Below, one piece after another: positions 49,106 to 57,527 of a stretch of DNA of 64,000 nt. The notes below the pieces were generated by a model. That model saw only the letters and a program-made list of their open reading frames with translations. It was not told the origin of the DNA and searched no databases. The stretch spans positions 45,263-109,262 of the forward strand of contig JASLID010000038.1 of assembly GCA_030153045.1 (NCBI GenBank), written 5' to 3'. Numbering within the stretch: position 1 is the stretch's first letter; each line of letters opens with the position of its first letter. The translations under genes and the position numbers were made by a program. The stretch comes from Flavobacterium sp. GTDB lineage: Bacteria; Bacteroidota; Bacteroidia; Flavobacteriales; Flavobacteriaceae.

Positions 49106-51199
49106 TTAGTTAAATTGTGCTCTATTATCTTCGATATCAGCATCTTTTCTAAGAGTCGAATAAACTCTTCCAGAAACTGAACCTCTTGACTGACCATTTA
49201 ATCTTGTAACAACATCTTTGTAATCAGTTGCAGCCGGAGCTTTAGTAGTCGATTTTACTTTTATCTTAAACACTCCTGAGTTACCCGCAATAGTTTGCGA
49301 TACTACTCCTGATTTTAATGAAAAAGCTGTTCCAACTACTTTTGGTTCTTGACCAATAGTTTGTATAAATGATCCAGCAGCAACAACATCTGTAGCTTCT
49401 TTAACTGGAGAACCTGTAGCTTTAGAAACTGCTTCTAAAGTTGCTCCAGCCATTTTAGCTTTAATTAATTCTGCTTTTTTCTCATTTCTTAATTTCATTC
49501 CGAAAGCATTTTTCGCATCTTCAATAGGCATTAAACCTGCGTCATTTACTTTTTTCAATCTAGCCACAACGTGTCCAGCTGGAATGTTAAATCTTTTTAC
49601 ATCACCTTCTTTAGCAGTAAATGCCCAACGAACAATTTCTCTTTGTGGACCAACTCCTTGAATGTTTTCATCTAAAGCTAATACTTTAGCCAAAGGAGCA
49701 ACTACTAGCTTACTTTCTTTCGCAGCAGTAGCAAAATCTTTTTCATTAGCTAAAATTTCAAACTTAGTTGCTTTTGTAAAATAAGAATCACTTGTAGCTT
49801 CTGATGGGATTATTTTTTGAGCAATAGTCGCCATACGGATTCCATCTTGCTTATCTGTAATATTGATGATGTGGAAACCGAATTCAGTTTCAACCAAACC
49901 AATTTTTCCAACAGGATTTCCAAAAACAAAGTTTTCAAAGTTTTTAGTCATTTGTCCTTTTGAAAAATAACCTAAATCACCACCTTGTTGTTTAGAACTA
50001 TCATCAGAATTTGTGAAAGCCAACATCGTAAACGAACTTGGATTTGCTTGTATTTGCGCTAACAATTCATTTGCTTTAGCTTGTGCTTCAGCTTTAGTTC
50101 TTGTTGCTTGTGTTCTTGGAGCACCTTTGTAAGAAAGTAAAATGTGACTTGCTTTAGCGTTAACTCCTGCTTTTTTTCCTAATGATTTAGAAACACAGTA
50201 GTAATCACCAAACATATATGGACCATAAATAGCACCTTGAGCAGTATTGAATAATGCTTCAGCGTGTTCAACTGGTAAATCTTTCTTAGCGATATAAGTC
50301 GAATCGTATTTAATGTCCGAATTTGCATTCACGAATTCAACAACATTTGAAGTATTACGAAAACCAGCAACAGTATCATTTTTACCAGTAGCTTGGTTGT
50401 AAACTACAGAAGAGTTTAACAATCCGTTTACTTTATCTTGAATTGCTTTTGTATCTTCAGCAGATGGTTTGTCTTCGATTAAAACATATTCAAACTCACG
50501 AGATTCTTCAGCTTTGTATCTTTTTTCATCCTTTTTCATGAAAGCGATTACTTCCTCATCCGTTAATTCAACTTTTTTATCATCGATAGTTGAGTAAGGA
50601 ACAGAAACCAAATCAAAGGTAACTTTGTTGTTTTCTAAACCATAGTTAAATTTAGCATCCGCTTGCGTTGTATAAAACCCTGATTGAATCATGGTATTGT
50701 ACATTTGCTCTGTAGCATATTGCGTTAATGATTTTTCATAATCTAACCATTGTTGCCATCTTTCTGGTGAAGAATTTTTTATAGAAGCAATAAATTCGTT
50801 GAATTTAGCTTTATCAAATTTTCCAGCTGCATTTAAAAATTGTGGATTTTGAGCAAATTGAGGATCTTCTTTAATCACATTGATTAATTGATCGTCACCA
50901 ATACGCAATCCTAATTTTTCGTATTGAGCCTCAAGTAAAACTCTTTTAACTTCTTGATCCCAAACTCCATTTGTTGCTTGCATCATGGTCATTCCTTGTT
51001 GGCTTTTTTGAGCCGCATCAACTTTAGTTCTAAAGTCTTCAAAAGGAATATCAACGCCATTAATAGTACCAGCGTTTCTTGACGTTTGTCCAAAACCTCC
51101 GTTTTCAATTAATGCGCCAATAATAAAAGCAAATAATGCTAAACCTACTATTGCGATAACTAGAAATGAACGTTGTCTAATTTTTGATAAAACTGCCAT
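49106..51199 (-). CDS. PpiD/SurA-like peptidylprolyl isomerase
   Basis: About 697 residues from the ATG at 51199 (Ala-Val-Leu-Ser-Lys-Ile-Arg); an upstream extension of 13 codons is less likely. One N-terminal transmembrane anchor (residues 12-32), SurA-N-like chaperone helices, a parvulin domain (about 340-450; Ala-Ser-His-Ile-Leu-Leu ... Gly-Gly-Asp-Leu-Gly-Tyr-Phe ... Phe-Gly-Phe-His-Ile-Ile) and a C-terminal chaperone part. It would help fold outer-membrane proteins in the periplasm. Confidence 0.9.
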   Translation of the reverse strand: MAVLSKIRQRSFLVIAIVGLALFAFIIGALIENGGFGQTSRNAGTINGVDIPFEDFRTKVDAAQKSQQGMTMMQATNGVWDQEVKRVLLEAQYEKLGLRIGDDQLINVIKEDPQFAQNPQFLNAAGKFDKAKFNEFIASIKNSSPERWQQWLDYEKSLTQYATEQMYNTMIQSGFYTTQADAKFNYGLENNKVTFDLVSVPYSTIDDKKVELTDEEVIAFMKKDEKRYKAEESREFEYVLIEDKPSAEDTKAIQDKVNGLLNSSVVYNQATGKNDTVAGFRNTSNVVEFVNANSDIKYDSTYIAKKDLPVEHAEALFNTAQGAIYGPYMFGDYYCVSKSLGKKAGVNAKASHILLSYKGAPRTQATRTKAEAQAKANELLAQIQANPSSFTMLAFTNSDDSSKQQGGDLGYFSKGQMTKNFENFVFGNPVGKIGLVETEFGFHIINITDKQDGIRMATIAQKIIPSEATSDSYFTKATKFEILANEKDFATAAKESKLVVAPLAKVLALDENIQGVGPQREIVRWAFTAKEGDVKRFNIPAGHVVARLKKVNDAGLMPIEDAKNAFGMKLRNEKKAELIKAKMAGATLEAVSKATGSPVKEATDVVAAGSFIQTIGQEPKVVGTAFSLKSGVVSQTIAGNSGVFKIKVKSTTKAPAATDYKDVVTRLNGQSRGSVSGRVYSTLRKDADIEDNRAQFN

Positions 51200-51294
51200 T
51201 TTTTTATTTGATTTTTTATTCAGTGGGCGAAAATACAATTATCTATGAAATAATAAAAGATGTTCGCTTTTATTTTAATATAAAGTTTGTTTTT

Positions 51295-51489
51295 TTATTG
51301 ATTCTTGTCTTGATTGTCAAATTTTTTAGCAAATTTTCGACGAAAGAAAAACATTCCAACAGCTAATGCGGCCATAATAAAACTCAAATAAGCTTTATCT
51401 GTTCCTGAATTTAATTCGATAAATCCGTTTACGAGCATAATTACTGCTACTGCTAAATATAAATATTGCGTGTATTTTAAATAATTCAT
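51295..51489 (-). CDS. Small two-helix inner-membrane protein
   Basis: A 64-residue protein with two hydrophobic segments (about 8-25 and 33-49) and a charged tail (Arg-Arg-Lys-Phe-Ala-Lys-Lys). It is 11 bp after lptC in the same direction, and similar short proteins are often placed beside lptC in Flavobacteriia. Function unknown. Confidence 0.6.
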   Translation of the reverse strand: MNYLKYTQYLYLAVAVIMLVNGFIELNSGTDKAYLSFIMAALAVGMFFFRRKFAKKFDNQDKNQ

Positions 51490-51500
51490 TTTTACAAAGT

Positions 51501-52055
51501 TTAAATACTATACTGTCCTCTAATTTGTTGTGTGTCTAAATTTTTAAAATCTTTACTGAAATCGATTCCTATTCCGTTAATTACGTTTCCATTATCCATA
51601 AATCTATAGGATTTTTGCGTAAAAAACCATTCGTTTTTTTGATCGTAATACAACTGCTCTGTTTCTAATTTTTTACCATCATGCGTGGTAATCGTAACAT
51701 CGCCTTTTAAATCGATAATACTTGATGTAGAATAAGAAATAGCATACTTCGATGTTACAAAACTCTGATTGGCTTGATCATCATAAAGCGTTACTTTAAT
51801 TCCTTTAGGAAATTCAGTAAACGGAAATTCTAAATGAGAATAATCGAGCATTTGTGGCGAAACCAAAACGGCTTTTATTTTACCTGAATCGGTGTACTTT
51901 AAATTAAATTCCTGAGCTTCTCCAACTGGATTAAGTTCAGTAATATTAATTTTATGTACTTCATCCATATTACTTTCACATGAAATAAAAAAAAGTGTTG
52001 CTAAAATTAATAGCATCACTCTTTTTAAAAATAATATGGAAACGATTTTATTCAT
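51501..52055 (-). CDS. lptC: LPS export protein LptC
   Basis: A 184-residue lipoprotein (lipobox Phe-Ile-Ser-Cys, about residue 26) with the LptC/OstA-like strands: Ser-Pro-Gln-Met, Tyr-Ala-Ile-Ser-Tyr, Leu-Lys-Gly-Asp-Val-Thr-Ile-Thr-Thr-His-Asp-Gly and a late Gly-Ile-Gly-Ile-Asp-Phe-Ser. In Bacteroidota LptC is often a lipoprotein. It passes LPS from the LptBFG exporter to LptA. Confidence 0.85.
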   Translation of the reverse strand: MNKIVSILFLKRVMLLILATLFFISCESNMDEVHKINITELNPVGEAQEFNLKYTDSGKIKAVLVSPQMLDYSHLEFPFTEFPKGIKVTLYDDQANQSFVTSKYAISYSTSSIIDLKGDVTITTHDGKKLETEQLYYDQKNEWFFTQKSYRFMDNGNVINGIGIDFSKDFKNLDTQQIRGQYSI

Positions 52056-52059
52056 GTAA

Positions 52060-53286
52060 TTAATCGTATTTACGTTTCACAAACCATCTGTCATTGAAAG
52101 ACAATCCGACAGAAAAATTCATGTAATTTTCTTGAATTAAACCTGCATTAGTTGTTCCTCTTTTTCCAAATTCGACACCTAAATTGATGTTTGAAAAACT
52201 TCCTCCAACTGGCAAACCTAAACCTAAAGTAAAAGCGGTATCTTTTATCGACTCTGAGTTAACTACTAAACCAGTGTTTTCATGACGAAACCCTGCTCTG
52301 TAAGCCACTTTAGCTAAATAATTAGTAAACGAGTTATACTTAGGCACATAATATCCTCCAACAGACAATTTTGAAGCATTTTCAAAAGTCGCATTATTAT
52401 CATAAATAGTATTATAACTTGCTTTTCCTTGAAATGTAGACTCGAAACCTACAAACCATTTTTTATCAACTCCAATTCCTGATCCAAATGAAAACTTAGA
52501 AGGTAATTTTACTTTCGTTTGATTTTCAACAATTTGTGGCTCAGCAGTAAATACTTGATTCCCTGAACCATCTACTGTCACTGTAGTTCTAGAATTATTC
52601 GATGTTAACTTCGCTGAAGGAGCAAAACTTGCACTAGATACAAAATCGTATTTACTAAACTTTGATTTATAAATCAATCCTGTATTAAAATTTAGGCCTG
52701 ATAATTTTGAAGTATTTAACTCATTAGAACCATACTGAACATCCGTTTTAAAGATAGTTGCATCTGTTTCAATTTTTCCAAAACTATAAGCTAACTCTGC
52801 ACCAATACTTAATTTAGGCGTTAATCGATATGCTGAGCCTAAGAAAGCCTTATTTAAACCACCTGAACCTAAGTACCTAGAGTTTTCAGCATCTCCAAAA
52901 TTTAATATTTTATACCCAACATTGGAATAAGGCATCAAACCAAAAGCCACCCCAACTTTTCCTATTGGAAAAGCCATCGCCAAATAATCCATTGAGGTCC
53001 TTTTTGCTTTTTCTGTAACAGAAGAAGTTTTTAACTTCGTTGGACTAAAAGTCCCCGCAACTGTAAAAGTTGTCCATTTTAAAGATGATAATGCAGCTGG
53101 ATTTTGCAAATTGATATGAATACTATCTGCTAAAATACCCAGACCTCCCATCGATTTATTTTCAATAGTCCCTTTAAATTTCACTTCACCTATTCCGTAG
53201 AAGGAATATGGAGAAGCAGTCCCTTCTTGTGCAAATGTATTTAGCGAAAGCAGCATCAAACTGCCTAATAAAAAATTTTTAATCAT
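52060..53286 (-). CDS. Outer-membrane beta-barrel porin (FadL-like)
   Basis: A 408-residue protein with a signal peptide ending Phe-Ala-Gln and many amphipathic strands. Gly-Ala-Leu/Gly-Gly-Leu-Gly-Ile-Leu near the start (residues 25-55) and a C-terminal Phe-(x)-Asp-Arg-Trp-Phe-Val-Lys-Arg fit Bacteroidota OMPs of the FadL/PorV-type class. It may carry hydrophobic compounds. It lies between coaX and lptC. Confidence 0.75.
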   Translation of the reverse strand: MIKNFLLGSLMLLSLNTFAQEGTASPYSFYGIGEVKFKGTIENKSMGGLGILADSIHINLQNPAALSSLKWTTFTVAGTFSPTKLKTSSVTEKAKRTSMDYLAMAFPIGKVGVAFGLMPYSNVGYKILNFGDAENSRYLGSGGLNKAFLGSAYRLTPKLSIGAELAYSFGKIETDATIFKTDVQYGSNELNTSKLSGLNFNTGLIYKSKFSKYDFVSSASFAPSAKLTSNNSRTTVTVDGSGNQVFTAEPQIVENQTKVKLPSKFSFGSGIGVDKKWFVGFESTFQGKASYNTIYDNNATFENASKLSVGGYYVPKYNSFTNYLAKVAYRAGFRHENTGLVVNSESIKDTAFTLGLGLPVGGSFSNINLGVEFGKRGTTNAGLIQENYMNFSVGLSFNDRWFVKRKYD

Positions 53287-54013
53287 TGTTGATTTGATAT
53301 TGGTATAAATGATTCAGACTTTCCAACAGAAAATTTGAATTGGCAAATATGGTATTTTTTAATCGTTTAGCCAAAAAATTAGCGTCGCCACCAGTTAAAA
53401 TTATGATAAAGTTTTTATTTTGAGTTTTCAAACTATCAATATAACCATCAATTTCAAAAGTCAATCCGTTAATCACACCCGAATGCAATGATTGATTGGT
53501 TGAATTTCCAATAATACTTTCAGGCTCTTCAGCAGTTAATAAAGGTAATTTTGCCGTGTAATTGTGCATGGCTTCGTAACGCAAACGAATACCTGGCGAA
53601 ATGGCTCCTCCATGATATATGTTATTGTCGTCTATAAAATCATAAGTCACACAAGTTCCAGCATCAATAATCAATCTATTACAATTGACAAATTGTAAAA
53701 CTGCTCCTGCAGACAAAACCATCCTGTCAATTCCTAACGTATTTGGCGTAGCATAATCATTTTGGAAAGGAAAAGGGTCTTCTCGAGATATAAAATGAAT
53801 TTTTACACGGTTTGAAAACGATTTAAAAGCTTCTTTTTCCTGCTTTCCAACCGAAGCAACCACTAAAATGGAAATTTTTTGAAATTTTTTTAAAATATTT
53901 TCAATGCCCGTTTTAAAGTTTTCGCTTGAAAAAACCGAGGCTTCCACAAGTGTATTGTTCTCAAATACAGCACTTTTAATTCTGGTATTTCCTACATCGA
54001 TGGTTAAAATCAT
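53279..54013 (-). CDS. coaX: Type III pantothenate kinase
   Basis: About 244 residues from the ATG at 54013 (Ile-Leu-Thr-Ile-Asp-Val-Gly-Asn-Thr-Arg); an upstream extension of 10 codons is less likely. ASKHA-fold motifs: Asp-Val-Gly-Asn-Thr (phosphate 1), Gly-Ile-Asp-Arg (pantothenate), Ile-Asp-Ala-Gly-Thr-Cys-Val-Thr (phosphate 2), Gly-Gly-Ala-Ile-Ser-Pro-Gly and Leu-Thr-Gly-Gly-Asp-Ala. It starts CoA synthesis by phosphorylating pantothenate. It overlaps the porin gene by 8 bp. Confidence 0.93.
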   Translation of the reverse strand: MILTIDVGNTRIKSAVFENNTLVEASVFSSENFKTGIENILKKFQKISILVVASVGKQEKEAFKSFSNRVKIHFISREDPFPFQNDYATPNTLGIDRMVLSAGAVLQFVNCNRLIIDAGTCVTYDFIDDNNIYHGGAISPGIRLRYEAMHNYTAKLPLLTAEEPESIIGNSTNQSLHSGVINGLTFEIDGYIDSLKTQNKNFIIILTGGDANFLAKRLKNTIFANSNFLLESLNHLYQYQINND

Positions 54014-54065
54014 TTTCTTAAAATTGGTTTGGCTAATGTACAAATAGATTTTTTTAAAAAATTGT

Positions 54066-54096
54066 TTTGGATAAATGAAAAATGGTTCTATATTTG
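54066..54096 (+). promoter_or_regulatory. Promoter of tRNA-Phe
   Basis: TTTG (54066-54069), 19-base spacer, TATATTTG (54089-54096): an exact match to the Bacteroidota consensus, 16 bp before the mature tRNA 5' end. Confidence 0.85.
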
Positions 54097-54112
54097 CACC
54101 CGCAACAGCAAA

Positions 54113-54185
<73 letters not shown>

Positions 54186-54198
54186 CTTTCAAAATTGC

Positions 54199-54236
54199 AA
54201 ACCCTTGATTTCTTAATGATCTCAAGGGTTTTTTTA
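54199..54236 (+). terminator. Intrinsic terminator of tRNA-Phe
   Basis: AAACCCTTGA (54199-54208) pairs with TCAAGGGTTT (54222-54231) around a 13-base loop, followed by further Ts. Confidence 0.85.
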
Positions 54237-54377
54237 TAGACTTTAAACAATACCCTCATAACTACTTAACGCAATAATGGTTTAATTCGTTTTAGCAACC
54301 AATTAAACCATTATTACAAATTTTATTAAGCACTAAAATAACATCTGGAGTAAAAAGAACTCCATTTAAAATTTAGT

Positions 54378-54884
54378 TCAATTTATATAAACAAACTTTT
54401 TTTCTTTATTAAAACCAACTTCAATAGAATCTTTGAAAATACGCTTAATAATGACTCCTTCTATATTTTGGTTTTTCCTTACTTTTAAAAGCTTATTATC
54501 AATTTTAACCAATATTAATTCCTCCGTTTTTTGATGCGATTTTATATAACCATAATAAGATACTTGAGGCCAGACTGGACTTAATTTAAACACTTCAATG
54601 GGCTTAGGTTTATTTACTGGCTTGATGTAAGAAATCCCTTTTTTAACAGGTAAAGAACTAGTGTTGACTACTAAAGCTTTATCTAAAAACGGATCTCTGT
54701 TTAATTTATCAAGCAAGAAGGTATCTTTTTCAATTCTCTTAAAATTAAAATTTTGTCCGGAATTAACATTCGTCAGCACAAGGTCTTCCGATGAGAAAAA
54801 CCGATTTATGCTCTTGTAAGCCACAGTACCCCACAGCCCCAAAACTATTAGAATGAGAATGATATTTAGTCTCTTTTTGGGCAT
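54378..54884 (-). CDS. GspC/PilP-like inner-membrane protein of the secretion operon
   Basis: A 168-residue protein with a basic N-terminus and one membrane helix (about 8-25). A periplasmic domain follows with Asp-Pro-Phe-Leu (the 'RDPF' motif of PilP/GspC-type proteins) and a C-terminal half with Gly-Tyr-Ile-Lys ... Leu-Ile-Leu-Val-Lys-Ile ... Val-Ile-Ile-Lys-Arg-Ile, the homology-region fold that contacts the secretin. Last gene of the operon. Confidence 0.65.
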   Translation of the reverse strand: MPKKRLNIILILIVLGLWGTVAYKSINRFFSSEDLVLTNVNSGQNFNFKRIEKDTFLLDKLNRDPFLDKALVVNTSSLPVKKGISYIKPVNKPKPIEVFKLSPVWPQVSYYGYIKSHQKTEELILVKIDNKLLKVRKNQNIEGVIIKRIFKDSIEVGFNKEKKFVYIN

Positions 54885-54885
54885 T

Positions 54886-55842
54886 TTAATTTATCGTAAA
54901 TTTAAAAACAGTACTATACAAACTAGCGTTTGTAGCGGCATCAAACGCTTTGACTCTCCAATAATAATCACCTGAAGAAGCAAATGCTTTTAGATAAGAA
55001 TTTGTCGTTAGAGTCGACGTGTGAATCAAACTTCCAAATGCAGCAGTATTTGAAAACTCTATTGTATATGATATAGGCGACTGTACGACTCCTGTATCTG
55101 TTCCTCCATTCCAATTAAAAGAAATTTCCTGATTGATTATTTGAGTAGAATTATTAACAGGAGAGGTCATTTGAGGTACATTGGGAGCAATTCTATCAAC
55201 AAAAAAAGTTCTAGAAGCAAATACCGTTTCACTCGTTGCATTTCTTCCTTTTACCTTCCATTGGTATTTAGCTTCTGTGGCCAAATAGGAATTACTAATC
55301 GTAAAAGAAGGACTCACAATTCCAGCTTGTTGTAATACTGATTGACCCGATGTTACATTAATCAACTCGAAATCATACGTGTCTGCAGCGGTTAGATCTT
55401 GCCAAGAACAATTTATACTTGTTGCGTTTGTATATATCCCTTCAACAGGACTAGATAATATTACTTGCTGATTCGTTAAATCTAAACTCTCTATTACAGA
55501 AAATTTGTTAATTGCTGAGTAATTAGATTGATAAGCAAAATTTTCACCTCTCGCTTGCCATTTATACTCACCTTGTGAAATAGGATAAGTAAAGGTTGTT
55601 TTATCAACAATTAATGTATCTAAAATTTGACTGTCGAGTTGGTTAAAAACTTGAATCCTATACTTCTTTGCTCCTTCTAGAGGCTCCCATTTAAAATTAA
55701 CTACATTACTTTCAATGATATCACCTTCCAAAGGAGAGGTGACTTTTAGTGTATCAACACTAATATCTTCCTCAAAAATATCGTCGCAAGAAAACAGAAT
55801 TAACGCTAAAAAAAGTAATCCGAATTTATTTAGTATTGCCAT
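54886..55842 (-). CDS. Fibronectin-type-III-like lipoprotein
   Basis: A 318-residue protein with a lipobox (Leu-Phe-Ser-Cys, about residue 19) and three consecutive beta-sandwich repeats, each with Phe-x-Trp-x-x-Leu/Gly ... Tyr-x-(Ile/Phe)-x-(Ile/Val) ... Trp-(Gln/Lys/Arg)-(Ala/Val)-(Arg/Lys)-(Gly/Ala). Not a standard T2SS part; it may be an outer-membrane accessory or substrate-docking lipoprotein. It overlaps the PilO-like gene by 17 bp, so it is firmly in the operon. Confidence 0.7.
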   Translation of the reverse strand: MAILNKFGLLFLALILFSCDDIFEEDISVDTLKVTSPLEGDIIESNVVNFKWEPLEGAKKYRIQVFNQLDSQILDTLIVDKTTFTYPISQGEYKWQARGENFAYQSNYSAINKFSVIESLDLTNQQVILSSPVEGIYTNATSINCSWQDLTAADTYDFELINVTSGQSVLQQAGIVSPSFTISNSYLATEAKYQWKVKGRNATSETVFASRTFFVDRIAPNVPQMTSPVNNSTQIINQEISFNWNGGTDTGVVQSPISYTIEFSNTAAFGSLIHTSTLTTNSYLKAFASSGDYYWRVKAFDAATNASLYSTVFKFTIN

Positions 55843-56347
55843 AATTTTGAAATATCATTTTAAGGTGTAAAACCTCTATTTTATTATTCTTTTTAGTTGT
55901 GTAAAAATTCATACTTGCTAATCGAGATAAATCGAAATCTTTTTCGAAAGTATATCCCAATTGTAAAAGTTGATTTACATTACCCGTAACATCAATTTGA
56001 TTGGTACTAATTACATAATTCCCATCATCAGCGGTATGAATAGGTTGTAAGTCACTTATTGACACATTGGCTTTATTTGTAGCAAAATTTACAATTTGTT
56101 GCTGTACTTCCTGAGATTGCATTCCTTCTTTCCCTATAAGCTTATCTAAAGCAGCCACTTCTTGAGTAAGCTTGTCTGAATTTTTAGCCTTTTGATTTAG
56201 TTGTTCAACATTATTTGTTAACTCCTTGTTCTCTTTTATAACTTCAACCAAAGTACTAAAAGAACGCTTATAAGCCGTTATACAAAGCATAACAAACACT
56301 AAACCTAAGGCGATAAATTTCTTTTTATAGGTGTATTGCTCAAACAT
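55826..56347 (-). CDS. PilO/GspM-like inner-membrane protein
   Basis: A 173-residue protein with one membrane helix (about 12-30), a coiled coil (about 35-85), and an alpha/beta C-terminal domain with Val-Thr-Gly-Asn-Val-Asn-Gln-Leu-Leu-Gln-Leu, as in PilO and GspM. These form the inner-membrane ring with PilN/GspL. It overlaps its upstream partner by eight bases. Confidence 0.75.
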   Translation of the reverse strand: MFEQYTYKKKFIALGLVFVMLCITAYKRSFSTLVEVIKENKELTNNVEQLNQKAKNSDKLTQEVAALDKLIGKEGMQSQEVQQQIVNFATNKANVSISDLQPIHTADDGNYVISTNQIDVTGNVNQLLQLGYTFEKDFDLSRLASMNFYTTKKNNKIEVLHLKMIFQNYGNTK

Positions 56348-57527
56348 TCTTAATGGTTATTTTAATTTCAAATAATGTATTATTGTTTTTATCTTTTTTC
56401 AGGCTAACGATTTCAAATTTCTTAATCCAACTGTTTTGCTTAATACTATTTAACCACTGATTTAATGCGTCTTCATTAAAAGTTGCTCCCTTTACCCGAA
56501 TGGTATTTGATTCAAAATTAACCTTCTTCTCTGCCTTGATTTCCTTTCCAGCAGGGAAAATATTCAACTCGTTTAAAGAAATAGTACTTGGAACGTTTTT
56601 GCTAATTTCGTAAGCATAAAAAGACAGATAATTATTTGAGAAAGTTCCAGACTGACTTATGATGTTTAATTTTTCTTCTTTCTGTTTTTCAAGATTGATT
56701 ATTTTTTGATAGGACTGATTTGAGTATACATTTTGCAAATTCAATTCATTGTTTTTAGAACCATAATACTGAATCAAAATATAACTTAACAACAACGAAA
56801 CTAAAAAGCCCACAAGCATAGAAACACCTAAAACTTGAAATGCCTTTTTATAAACAACCTCTTCTACATTTAAGTTGGTGTCGTGTGTTTTTTCTACATT
56901 ATTCATTTTAAGATAAAAATGTAATAATGAGCCGTATAAAGGCAATTCGGTGTTATAAATTACATCATTACCAATAGTATATTTCTTTTGGATTGAAGAA
57001 TCACTTCTTTTGGAAAAATTAACCAAAATAGTATCTTCAAATTCTAATTCTAAATCACCCGAAGCAATCTCTTTTTCTTCTATTATATGATGCAACAAGG
57101 CCGACAAAAACGATCCTATATAAATATCTATTACTTGAAGATTATGCTTTTTAAAATTGCTTACCACTTCATCAATGGCGTTCTTTCTACAAAAACTAAT
57201 AAAATTACTAGTTTCAGTTTTGTAGCTGGTAAAATAAATAGAATTATAATCTATATTTTTTTGCCAATTGATATCAGCTTCAACATTAAAATTGATTTGC
57301 TTATTCAAAACTCCTTTACCATCAACGACAAGTAAAACAGGCAATTTCGAATCGATTTTAGATTTTAGCTCTTCAAAAGTTTTAAAAGTTCTTTTAGCCA
57401 AAATAGTGATTTTACTTCCACTTTTTTTAATGGTAAGCACATGGAAGATTTCGTCATTATCTTTTTTAATGACACCAACAACATTGATGTTGTTAATCTT
57501 TATTATTTTAGATAAATAAGTAATCAT
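56340..57527 (-). CDS. GspL/PilM-N-like inner-membrane platform protein
   Basis: A 395-residue protein. The cytoplasmic part (1-230) resembles a degenerate actin-like PilM/GspL domain; a membrane helix follows (about 232-252), then a coiled coil and a ferredoxin-like PilN domain (Ser-Leu-Asn-Glu-Leu-Asn-Ile ... Ile-Arg-Val-Lys-Gly-Ala-Thr). This single chain combines what pili split into PilM and PilN, as GspL does. It would link the ATPase with the periplasmic ring. Confidence 0.75.
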   Translation of the reverse strand: MITYLSKIIKINNINVVGVIKKDNDEIFHVLTIKKSGSKITILAKRTFKTFEELKSKIDSKLPVLLVVDGKGVLNKQINFNVEADINWQKNIDYNSIYFTSYKTETSNFISFCRKNAIDEVVSNFKKHNLQVIDIYIGSFLSALLHHIIEEKEIASGDLELEFEDTILVNFSKRSDSSIQKKYTIGNDVIYNTELPLYGSLLHFYLKMNNVEKTHDTNLNVEEVVYKKAFQVLGVSMLVGFLVSLLLSYILIQYYGSKNNELNLQNVYSNQSYQKIINLEKQKEEKLNIISQSGTFSNNYLSFYAYEISKNVPSTISLNELNIFPAGKEIKAEKKVNFESNTIRVKGATFNEDALNQWLNSIKQNSWIKKFEIVSLKKDKNNNTLFEIKITIKNV

